A DNA stretch of 19,794 nucleotides from CAZBUH01 sp964495095 (GTDB lineage Bacteria > Bacillota > Clostridia > Oscillospirales > Oscillospiraceae), in NCBI GenBank assembly GCA_964495095.1, contig CAZBUH010000030.1, positions 1 through 19,794 on the forward strand, read 5' to 3'. The notes beneath the pieces are model-generated. The model had not been told where the DNA came from, ran no database searches, and was given only the letters and a program-made list of their open reading frames with translations. The translations under genes were made by a program, and so were the position numbers. Positions 12,887 through 18,817 of the stretch are shown piece by piece; the stretch's first letter is position 1, and each line of letters starts with the position of its first letter.

Positions 12887-12981
12887 GCGCCTGTGCTATA
12901 ATCACAGGTGAAGGCCGCATGTGAAAATGCTGAAATATTGACAGGAAAAATCATAAAAACATTACTGGAAAGGACTTGAAA

Positions 12982-13860
12982 ATGAAAAAGCGTATAATGA
13001 GCATCATACTGGCTGCGCTTCTTTTTGCGGGAACTGCGGCGCCGGCGTCAGCCGCCTCCGTCACGGTGGGCGACCAGAGGGTCGTCATAGGGGCCAACGT
13101 GGACGCGGAGCAGAAGGCGAAGATATATTCCGACTTCGGCCTGGAGCAGGGCGCGGTAACTGAATTGACGGTCACAAACGACGAGGAGCGGGAGTACCTG
13201 GAGGGCGTGGTTGACAGTGATAAGATAGGAAGCCGCTCCTTCTCCTGCGTGTACATCCTTGTCCTTGAGGAAGGCGCGGGGCTTGATATAGTCACGAAGA
13301 ATATAAACTGGTGCACGGAGGAAATTTACCGCAACGCCCTTATAACCGCTGGCATCAGCGATGCGAAGGTCTCCATATCCGCCCCATTCGCCGTATCCGG
13401 CACCGCAGCCCTGACAGGCATCTACAAGGCCTATGAGGACATAACCGGCGAAAAGCTGGACGAGGTGGCGAAGGCCGTGGCTACAAGCGAGCTGGTGCTC
13501 ACAAGCGAGCTTGCCGACGAGATAGGCAGCTATGACGCCGCCGAGATCGTAAATGAGCTGAAGCTCATTCTTGATGAGACTGTCAATATGAGCGACAGCC
13601 AGGTTTTGGACGAGATAAAGTCCATCGCCGACCAGTACAGCGTTTCAATCACCGACTCCCAGAAGCAGCAGCTTCTCAAGCTGGTGAGGAGTCTGGAGGG
13701 CCTTGACTCAGACGAGCTTAAGGCGAAGGTCGAGGGCGTGCAGAACACGCTGAAAAAGCTTTCCGGCGCCCAGAGCACTATTTCCAAAATAGGAGAGAGC
13801 ATAAAGAATTTCTTCGTCTCTATCGGAAACTGGTTTGCAAACCTGTTTGGGAAAAACTGA
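12982..13860 (+). CDS. Exported DUF1002 domain protein (YpuA-like)
   Basis: 292 residues: a signal peptide (MKKRIMSIILAALLFAGTAA, cut after a SAA near residue 25), then a DUF1002 domain through most of the protein (GDQRVVIGANVDAEQKAKIYSDFG, later VSISAPFAVSGTAALTGIYKAYEDITG), and a helical tail ending in WFANLFGKN. DUF1002 proteins are common in sporulating Firmicutes; their molecular role is not known. The start ATG at 12982 has AAGGA 7 bases upstream; a TTG two codons earlier is too close to it. The C-terminal part (about 200-270) looks like a charged helical bundle. It is read from its own palindrome-covered promoter and ends at a strong terminator, so it is a single-gene unit. Confidence 0.82.
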   Translation: MKKRIMSIILAALLFAGTAAPASAASVTVGDQRVVIGANVDAEQKAKIYSDFGLEQGAVTELTVTNDEEREYLEGVVDSDKIGSRSFSCVYILVLEEGAGLDIVTKNINWCTEEIYRNALITAGISDAKVSISAPFAVSGTAALTGIYKAYEDITGEKLDEVAKAVATSELVLTSELADEIGSYDAAEIVNELKLILDETVNMSDSQVLDEIKSIADQYSVSITDSQKQQLLKLVRSLEGLDSDELKAKVEGVQNTLKKLSGAQSTISKIGESIKNFFVSIGNWFANLFGKN

Positions 13861-13875
13861 TGTCAATATGGCTGC

Positions 13876-13903
13876 GCGGCCCCGGGCAGAAGCCCGGGGC
13901 CGC
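13876..13903 (+). terminator. Rho-independent terminator after the DUF1002 gene
   Basis: A perfect 12-base GC stem (13876-13887 with 13892-13903) with an AGAA loop, followed by TGTGTCTTTCC. The T-run is poor but the stem is very strong. Confidence 0.7.
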
Positions 13904-13969
13904 TGTGTCTTTCCGGCTGTATAAAACGGCGGCGGAGTGACCAAAATATCCCTGAAAGGGGACAATAAA

Positions 13970-14242
13970 ATGAACTACGTAAAAAAGACTTTTCTGATGT
14001 TTTTCATCATGGCGGCAGTGACCTTTTCCGCCGCGGCGCTGTCGGAGGAGCTGAAGCCCGACAGCTATGTGGTGGGCGAGATAGACGGCTGCGTGGGCGT
14101 GCTTTTAAACGGGGAGGCGGAGATTGAGACGGACCTGCCCGTAAGCACGCTGCGCCGTGCGGATAGGGACATGCTGGAAAACGGCATAGCAGTGCCAAGC
14201 CGCGAGAAGGCTCTGATGATATTGGAGGATCTGGGAGCGTAA
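13970..14242 (+). CDS. Small exported protein with BofC C-terminal-like domain
   Basis: 90 residues. An N-terminal hydrophobic segment (about 7-24, FLMFFIMAAVTFSAAAL) is a signal peptide or anchor. The rest reads YVVGEIDGCVGVLLNG, then LPVSTLRRADRDMLENGIAV and EKALMILEDLGA. The order of a short beta-hairpin followed by a Leu-x-x-x-Asp-Arg, Gly-Ile-x-Val and LEDLG pattern resembles the C-terminal domain of BofC (bypass of forespore C), known from sporulating Firmicutes, where BofC acts on the SpoIVB signalling protease. The Bacillus protein has an extra N-terminal domain that is missing here. The start ATG at 13970 has AAAGGGG 8 bases upstream; an upstream in-frame start at 13937 lacks one. 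The family match is by memory of the pattern and is moderate. Confidence 0.5.
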   Translation: MNYVKKTFLMFFIMAAVTFSAAALSEELKPDSYVVGEIDGCVGVLLNGEAEIETDLPVSTLRRADRDMLENGIAVPSREKALMILEDLGA

Positions 14243-14252
14243 AAAATTTCTG

Positions 14253-14281
14253 TTGCGTATTGGGCCTCCATCGGTTACAAT
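14253..14281 (+). promoter_or_regulatory. Sigma-A promoter for the DUF1292 gene
   Basis: TTGCGT (14253-14258), a 17-base spacer and TACAAT (14276-14281). It starts 11 bases after the previous stop and lies about 20 bases before the start codon, leaving room for only a very short leader. Confidence 0.6.
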
Positions 14282-14301
14282 TACCTTTGGAGGCGATAAA
14301 T

Positions 14302-14586
14302 ATGGCAGACGGATTTGGAAACAATATCATCACCCTTACGGATGACGAGGGCCACACCACGGAGCTTGAGCATCTGGACACCTTTGAATATAAAAACGAG
14401 GTTTACGTGGTGCTTCTGCCGGCCGACATGCCGGAGGACGACCCGGATTACGGCCTTGTTATCCTGAAAACCGAAAAGGACGAAAACGGAGAGGAAATAC
14501 TCTGCGATATCCGGTCGGACGAGGAGCTTAACCAGGTGTATGAGTATTATATGGACCAGGTCGTCTGGGAGGACGACGAGGAATAG
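14302..14586 (+). CDS. DUF1292 domain protein (YrzB-like)
   Basis: A 94-residue acidic protein of the DUF1292/UPF0473 family. Recognisable segments are IITLTDDEGHTTELEHLDTFEYKNEVYVVL, then LVILKTEKDENGEEIL and the acidic tail QVVWEDDEE. In Bacillus the homologue yrzB lies beside alaS-yrzL-yrrK; none of those is near here. The function is unknown. The start ATG at 14302 has TTTGGAGGCG about 6 bases upstream; an in-frame ATG at 14260 overlaps the promoter. In the same direction, a structured RNA follows 150 bases later. Confidence 0.88.
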   Translation: MADGFGNNIITLTDDEGHTTELEHLDTFEYKNEVYVVLLPADMPEDDPDYGLVILKTEKDENGEEILCDIRSDEELNQVYEYYMDQVVWEDDEE

Positions 14587-14654
14587 GGGCGGTACATTAT
14601 AAAACTGCGGCCGGAAAGAGCAAAACCTGTCGTCAAAACGGACAGGCCGGGCTA

Positions 14655-14683
14655 TTGAAAAGGCGGCGGCTTTGTGATACAAT
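14655..14683 (+). promoter_or_regulatory. Sigma-A promoter upstream of the structured RNA
   Basis: TTGAAA (14655-14660), a 17-base spacer and TACAAT (14678-14683). The predicted start is near 14690. A second -10-like TTTAAT at 14731-14736 has no good -35 but would place a start at 14743, exactly where the closing stem of the RNA begins. Confidence 0.65.
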
Positions 14684-14742
14684 GCAAATGTTCCAAATAA
14701 GGGCGGCACAGCCCGGATGTCTATGGTAAATTTAATAAGGAA

Positions 14743-14939
14743 CGCACCCTGCGTTGTGCGTGATAGGCTCTATTAAACCCACATCTCTTATAAGGGATGC
14801 CGAAACTCTTTTCGTGAATTGCAGGCCTCCCGGCCTCCGGCCGGAAGTTGGAAGCAGCGAAGCGAAAAGGAGGCAACCCACCTGCTTTTTGTGCAGGTTA
14901 TTAATCGGGCCTACACGGCAAAGGCGGGGTGATTTTTTT
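14743..14939 (+). ncRNA. ssrS: 6S RNA (SsrS), candidate
   Basis: About 197 bases with the architecture of 6S RNA, which binds sigma-A RNA polymerase by imitating open promoter DNA. The 5' strand from 14745 (CACCCTGC, then GCGTGATAGGCTC) is nearly the reverse complement of the 3' strand 14906-14931 (GGGCCTACACG, then GGCGGGGTG), giving a long imperfect closing stem followed directly by a T7 run (14933-14939). Inside are several short hairpins, including CATCTCTTATAAGGGATG on the 5' side and ACCTGC/GCAGGT on the 3' side (about 14879-14898). No start codon with a ribosome binding site opens a plausible protein here. The family call comes from size, closing stem and remembered clostridial sequences; other Firmicutes structured RNAs are possible. 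Confidence 0.58.
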
Positions 14940-14976
14940 GACCTCCTGCAAGGGCGAAGCTTCCGCGGGACGAGAA

Positions 14977-14998
14977 AAATCGGGATTTTGCCCGATTT
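14977..14998 (+). terminator. Second terminator-like hairpin after the RNA gene
   Basis: AAATCGGG (14977-14984) pairs with CCCGATTT (14991-14998) around a 6-base loop, then GTTCTTT. It lies between the 6S-like RNA and the ABC transporter promoter and may insulate the two. Confidence 0.5.
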
Positions 14999-15002
14999 GT
15001 TC

Positions 15003-15031
15003 TTTACATCAGCGCTTTATCGTGGTAATAT
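15003..15031 (+). promoter_or_regulatory. Sigma-A promoter for the ABC importer operon
   Basis: TTTACA (15003-15008), a 17-base spacer and TAATAT (15026-15031), about 33 bases before the lipoprotein start. The leader is too short for a riboswitch or T-box. Confidence 0.75.
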
Positions 15032-15064
15032 ACGAAAGTAAAACCTATAGATGGAGGAAAAACA

Positions 15065-15850
15065 ATGAAGAAAATTACGGCATTTGTACTTGCGGCCCTT
15101 ATGCTGCTGTCCCTGACGGCGTGCGGAGACGGCGGGAAGGGCGAGAGCGATCTGGCCTATGTACAGGAAAAGGGCACACTGGTGGTGGGCATTACCGAGT
15201 TTGAGCCTATGGATTATCAGGACGCCTCCGGCGCGTGGATAGGGTTTGACGCCGACATGGCCGCAGCCTTCGCCAAGGAGCTGGGAGTTGACGTGGAGTT
15301 CCAGGTTATCGATTGGGACAGCAAGGTTATGGAGCTTGATGGCAAGACCATCGATGTGGTCTGGAACGGAATGACCCTCACCGACGAGGTGAAGAGCGCC
15401 ATGGCCTGCTCGAAGGCATACTGCAACAACGCCCAGGTGGTCATAGTCCCTGCGGACGTGGCGGACAATTATCAGGATGTGGACAGCCTTTCTTCCCTGA
15501 GCTTCGCCGTTGAGGCCGGCTCCGCCGGAAAGAGCGAGGTGGAAGCCAGGGACTTTACCTACACCGAGGTACAGGATCAGGCGACGGCGCTTCTCGAGGT
15601 GAGCTCCGGCACTGCCGACGCCGCTGTTATCGACTCCCTTATGGCGGCGGCCATGGTGGGCGAGGGCACCAGCTACGCCGACCTTACATATACCGTTGGC
15701 CTTAACTCCGAGGAGTACGGCGTGGGCTTCCGGAAGGGCTCCGACCTTGCCGAAAAGCTCAACGACTTCTTTAAGTCCTCTTATGACGACGGCACCATGA
15801 TGGAGCTAGCTGAGAAATACGGCGTCCAGGCCGCCGTTATCGCACAGTAA
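15065..15850 (+). CDS. Amino-acid ABC transporter substrate-binding lipoprotein
   Basis: A 261-residue family 3 solute-binding protein, displayed outside the membrane as a lipoprotein. A signal peptide ends in the lipobox LTAC with Cys20 for lipid attachment. The mature domain starts with GTLVVGITEFEPMDYQD and WIGFDADMAAAFAKELGVDVEF, the standard opening of polar amino-acid binding proteins, followed by the DVVWNGMTLTDEVK segment and a second lobe with VEAGSAGKSEVE. The start ATG at 15065 has TGGAGGAAA about 6 bases upstream. It is first in an operon with permease and ATPase; a hairpin after it probably lets more binding protein be made than membrane parts. The exact amino acid cannot be read; the cysteine synthase next door weakly suggests cystine or another sulfur compound. 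Confidence 0.92.
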   Translation: MKKITAFVLAALMLLSLTACGDGGKGESDLAYVQEKGTLVVGITEFEPMDYQDASGAWIGFDADMAAAFAKELGVDVEFQVIDWDSKVMELDGKTIDVVWNGMTLTDEVKSAMACSKAYCNNAQVVIVPADVADNYQDVDSLSSLSFAVEAGSAGKSEVEARDFTYTEVQDQATALLEVSSGTADAAVIDSLMAAAMVGEGTSYADLTYTVGLNSEEYGVGFRKGSDLAEKLNDFFKSSYDDGTMMELAEKYGVQAAVIAQ

Positions 15851-15864
15851 GAGATAAAAAATAA

Positions 15865-15903
15865 GCCGGAAAGCAGAGGGCGCCGCGCCCCCTGCTTTTC
15901 GGC
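15865..15903 (+). terminator. Intra-operon hairpin / partial terminator
   Basis: A long stem built from GCCG/CGGC, AAAGCAG/CTGCTTT and GGGCG/CGCCC with few mismatches and a CCG loop, followed by GGTTTTC. It lies 14 bases after the binding-protein stop and 36 bases before the permease start, so it probably reduces downstream expression or protects the upstream mRNA. Confidence 0.6.
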
Positions 15904-15939
15904 GGTTTTCTGAAGCTTTTCGGGAAAGGTGGGAGATAC

Positions 15940-16608
15940 ATGCTTGCAACTGTACTGGGCGCTCTGAGCGTGGGATTTTTGCAGACTTTAAAGCTGTTTG
16001 CCATAACGCTCATAGGGGCCATACCTCTGGGGCTTATTATTTCCTTCGGCTCAATGAGCAGATTTGAGCCTCTGCGCTGGCTTGTGCGGACGGTGGTTTG
16101 GGTGATAAGGGGCACGCCTCTTATGCTCCAGCTTATAATCATATACTACGTCCCGGGCCGGATAATGGACTACAGCCCCTGGGGCAGCGGCGAGAGCGGG
16201 CGGTTTATCGCCTCCGCCATAGCGTTTATCATTAACTACGCCTGCTATTTCTCCGAGATATACAGAGGCGGCATACAGGGCGTGCCCGTGGGCCAGCAGG
16301 AGGCGGGCCTTGTGCTGGGCATGACAAAAAGGCAGATATTTTTTAAGGTCACTCTTCTGCAGATGATAAAGCGCATAGTGCCGCCCATGTCAAACGAGAT
16401 AATAACGCTTGTAAAGGATACCTCCATAGCCAGAATAATCGCGCTGCAGGAGGTAATCTGGGCGGGCTACGCGTTCCTGAAGGGCTCCCACGGGTATTCG
16501 GGGCTTATATGGCCCCTGTTCTTTACAGGCGTCTACTACCTTATATTTAACGGCGGGCTTACCCTGCTGTTCGGCTGGACAGAGCGGAAGCTGAACTATT
16601 TCAGATAA
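15940..16608 (+). CDS. Amino-acid ABC transporter permease
   Basis: A 222-residue inner membrane component of the HisM/GlnP type, with about five hydrophobic helices. The WVIRGTPLMLQLIIIYY segment is the family signature in the first half. The EAA loop that contacts the ATPase is visible at about residues 115-145 (VGQQEAGLVLGMTKRQIFFK). The start ATG at 15940 has AAAGGTGGGAG just upstream. It lies 89 bases after the binding-protein gene with the hairpin in between, and 12 bases before the ATPase gene. As usual for this family, one permease gene would act as a homodimer. Confidence 0.94.
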   Translation: MLATVLGALSVGFLQTLKLFAITLIGAIPLGLIISFGSMSRFEPLRWLVRTVVWVIRGTPLMLQLIIIYYVPGRIMDYSPWGSGESGRFIASAIAFIINYACYFSEIYRGGIQGVPVGQQEAGLVLGMTKRQIFFKVTLLQMIKRIVPPMSNEIITLVKDTSIARIIALQEVIWAGYAFLKGSHGYSGLIWPLFFTGVYYLIFNGGLTLLFGWTERKLNYFR

Positions 16609-16620
16609 GGAGGACCGGAC

Positions 16621-17406
16621 ATGGCTATTCTTGAAGCGGTAAACATTGAAAAGCATTTCGGCTCCACACGGGTGCTGGAGAATATCAGCTTTTCCCTTGA
16701 AAAAGGCGAGGCGCTGGCGATAATCGGCTCCTCCGGCTCCGGAAAGACCACTCTGCTCCGGTGCCTGAATTTCCTGGAGACGCCTGATAACGGGAAGATA
16801 ATAGTAAACGGCAGGACGCTCTTTGACAGCGGCGACGCAAGCACCCAAAAGGAGAGCGAGGTGCGGAAAAAAAGGCTCCATTTCGGGCTTGTTTTCCAGT
16901 CGTTTAATTTGTTCCCCCAGTATACGGCCCTGAAAAACGTAACCCTGGCAAGCGAGCTGCTTGCAAAGGAGCAGCCGGATTTCAAGGCAAACCGTAAGGA
17001 GATTCTGGAAAAAATAGAGGCACGGGGCCGGGAGCTTTTGGAGCAGATGGGCCTTGCCGACAGGGCCGGCCACTATCCCCACCAGCTCTCCGGCGGGCAG
17101 CAGCAGCGTGTGGCAATAGCCCGGGCGCTGGCGCTGGACCCGGATATACTGTGCTTTGACGAGCCCACCTCCGCTCTGGACCCGGAGCTTACCGGCGAGG
17201 TGCTGAGAGTTATAAGGAGCCTTGCGGAAAAGCGCATGACGATGGTGATAGTCACCCATGAGATGGCCTTTGCCAGAGATGTGGCGGATAAGGTGATTTT
17301 CATGGATTCCGGCGTTATCGTGGAGCAGGGAAGCGCGAAAGGGGTCATCGACAACCCGAGAGAGGAGAGAACGAGGCATTTTCTTTCCCGGTATTCAGAA
17401 AACTGA
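16621..17406 (+). CDS. Amino-acid ABC transporter ATP-binding protein
   Basis: A 261-residue ATPase that powers the importer from the cytosolic side. Walker A is GSSGSGKTT at 36-44, the Q-loop Gln93 is in VFQSFNLFPQ, the signature is LSGGQQQRVA at 156-165, Walker B is ILCFDEPTSALD at 176-187, and the switch His213 is in VTHEMAFARD. The length is a little over the usual 240-250 because of an insertion at about residues 70-85 (SGDASTQKESEVRKK) and another near 115-135. The start ATG at 16621 has AAGGAGG 8 bases upstream. It is last gene of the operon, ending at a bidirectional terminator. Confidence 0.96.
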   Translation: MAILEAVNIEKHFGSTRVLENISFSLEKGEALAIIGSSGSGKTTLLRCLNFLETPDNGKIIVNGRTLFDSGDASTQKESEVRKKRLHFGLVFQSFNLFPQYTALKNVTLASELLAKEQPDFKANRKEILEKIEARGRELLEQMGLADRAGHYPHQLSGGQQQRVAIARALALDPDILCFDEPTSALDPELTGEVLRVIRSLAEKRMTMVIVTHEMAFARDVADKVIFMDSGVIVEQGSAKGVIDNPREERTRHFLSRYSEN

Positions 17407-17410
17407 TAAA

Positions 17411-17435
17411 AGCGCTCCATATGCAGCGGGGCGCT
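17411..17435. terminator. Bidirectional terminator between ABC operon and cysteine synthase
   Basis: AGCGCTCC (17411-17418) pairs with GGGGCGCT (17428-17435, one G-T pair) around a 9-base loop, followed by GCTTTATT on the plus strand and by TTTATCAGTTT on the minus strand. It lies 4 bases from the ABC stop and 3 bases from the cysK-like stop. Confidence 0.6.
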
Positions 17436-17438
17436 GCT

Positions 17439-18365
17439 TTATTCAAAGAGCGGAGTGGAAAAATATCTCTCGGCAGTGTCCGGAAGGACCGTCACGACGG
17501 TCTTGCCCGGGCCGAGCTTTTTTGCAAGCCTCAGCGCTGCGGCCACATTTGTGCCGCTGGAGATGCCGCACATAAGCCCCTCCTTGCTGGCCAGGTCCTT
17601 TGCTGTCCGGAGGGCCTCCTCGTCGGAGATTATGGCGATGTCCCCGTAGATGCAGCGGTTCAGCACCTTCGGTATCACGCCGTCGCCTATGCCCATCTGG
17701 ATATGGGCGCCCACGGTGCCGCCCGCCAGTATCGCGGCGTTTTCCGGCTCCACCGCCCAGATGATTATATTGGGATTTATGGCCTTCAGCGTCTCGCCTA
17801 TGCCGGTGATTGTGCCGCCGGTGCCCACGCCGGAGCAGAAGCCGTCTATTGGCCCCGCCACCTGCTCCAGAATCTCAAGCCCCGTGTGATGGCGGTGCAC
17901 CATGGGGTTGGCCTCGTTTTCAAACTGCTGGGGCACGAACACTTTTGGGTTTTCCGCCGCCATGCGTTTGGCCGTCTCTATGCACTCGTCGATGCAGTCG
18001 CCGATATTGCCCCTGTCATGTACAAGCATGACCTTGGCGCCGTAGTGCTCCACCAGCATTTTCCGCTCATGGCTCACCGAGTCCGGCATGATTATCACGG
18101 TTTTGTAGCCCTTTACGGCCCCCACAAGGGCGAGGCCGATACCCTGATTGCCGCTGGTGGGCTCAACGATTATGGAGTCCGGCTTCAATATCCCGTCCTC
18201 CTCGGCTTTGCATATCATGTTGTAGGCCGTCCTTGTTTTTATGGAGCCGCCTACATTGAGACCTTCAAATTTAACAAGTACCCGGGCGCTGTCCGGCCCG
18301 GACATGCGGCTGAGCTGTATTATGGGTGTGTGCCCTATCGCTTCCAAAACGTTGCGGTATACCAT
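17439..18365 (-). CDS. cysK: Cysteine synthase family PLP enzyme (O-acetylserine sulfhydrylase-like)
   Basis: 308 residues, the normal size for CysK, which makes L-cysteine from O-acetylserine and sulfide with pyridoxal phosphate. The PLP lysine is Lys43 in NVGGSIKTRTAY. The substrate loop is PTSGNQGIGLALVGAVKGY, and the phosphate-binding loop is GVGTGGTITG. Two places differ from the textbook form: GGSIKTR where most enzymes have GGSVKDR, and TSGNQG where most have TSGNTG. Such variants occur in clostridial cysteine synthase family proteins, so the exact substrate (O-acetylserine, or another beta-substituted alanine) is open. The start ATG at 18365 has GGAG 9 bases upstream. A possible extended -10 on the minus strand (TGGTATATAAT) lies at about 18401-18411, but it has no clear -35. 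Confidence 0.85.
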   Translation of the reverse strand: MVYRNVLEAIGHTPIIQLSRMSGPDSARVLVKFEGLNVGGSIKTRTAYNMICKAEEDGILKPDSIIVEPTSGNQGIGLALVGAVKGYKTVIIMPDSVSHERKMLVEHYGAKVMLVHDRGNIGDCIDECIETAKRMAAENPKVFVPQQFENEANPMVHRHHTGLEILEQVAGPIDGFCSGVGTGGTITGIGETLKAINPNIIIWAVEPENAAILAGGTVGAHIQMGIGDGVIPKVLNRCIYGDIAIISDEEALRTAKDLASKEGLMCGISSGTNVAAALRLAKKLGPGKTVVTVLPDTAERYFSTPLFE

Positions 18366-18623
18366 TTTCTGCTTCTCCGTCCTTTATGGCAATATTCCAT
18401 GCTATTATATACCATAAACTCTTTCCGCGTCCATAGGCAGGAGGAAATTTTTGAGCCTTTTGCCGCCTGAAAAGGGCTTTTCCCGTACCGGCGGGCCGCC
18501 GCAGGGGCTGTTTCAGCGCGGAATCAGGCCCGTCCGGGGGGGAGGCTTCCGGGGAGGCGCTTTACCGCGCCCGGATAAGCTGCAAGGATGGGAAAATTCA
18601 AGAAAATGCCAATTGAGATGCTG
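18366..18623. other. Non-coding stretch after cysK start, no confident gene
   Basis: GC-rich sequence between the divergent cysteine synthase and hydrolase genes. A short frame 18451-18651 (+) begins with TTG 6 bases after AGGAGG (18439-18444), but its product is Gly/Pro/Arg-rich and resembles no family I know. I see no RNA motif or repeat. Confidence 0.4.
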
Positions 18624-18652
18624 TTGCCAGGCATTCCTTTCGGTGCTATAAT
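18624..18652 (+). promoter_or_regulatory. Sigma-A promoter for the alpha/beta hydrolase gene
   Basis: TTGCCA (18624-18629), a 17-base spacer and TATAAT (18647-18652). The predicted start is near 18659, giving a leader of about 160 bases. A perfect Spo0A-type box, TGTCGAA, lies at 18665-18671, just past the start site. Confidence 0.8.
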
Positions 18653-18771
18653 AATCAAAAAAGGTGTCGAATAAAGAGGTTTGAACGCGGATTTTGGAAT
18701 GTTCGGTCCCTAAAAATATCCTGCATTCTGCCTTAAACTGCGGCTCACAGCCATCAGGCTAAAAACGGATG

Positions 18772-18803
18772 CCCGCCGGTTTCCGGAGCGGGACTCCGGC
18801 GGG
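18772..18803 (+). promoter_or_regulatory. GC hairpin directly before the hydrolase ribosome binding site
   Basis: CCCGCCGG (18772-18779) pairs perfectly with CCGGCGGG (18796-18803) around 16 bases. The right arm touches GGGAGGG (18803-18809), the ribosome binding site of the next gene. There is no T-run, so it is not a terminator; it may affect translation. Confidence 0.4.
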
Positions 18804-18817
18804 GGAGGGTAACGCCT

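Noticed and set aside
12918..12975. TTGACA at about 12938 as a promoter for the DUF1002 gene
   Set aside because: No acceptable -10 at 16-18 bases, and the start would fall on the ribosome binding site.
14754..15041. Open frame across the 6S-like RNA
   Set aside because: It runs through a base-paired RNA and a terminator and has no ribosome binding site.
17421..18470. 349-codon plus-strand open frame opposite the cysteine synthase gene
   Set aside because: The minus strand encodes a complete PLP enzyme; the plus frame is rich in His/Tyr/Gly/Arg without any motif.
18451..18651. Possible 66-residue protein with TTG start after AGGAGG
   Set aside because: The ribosome binding site is good, but the product is low-complexity, resembles no family and the frame overlaps the hydrolase promoter; kept only as a note.
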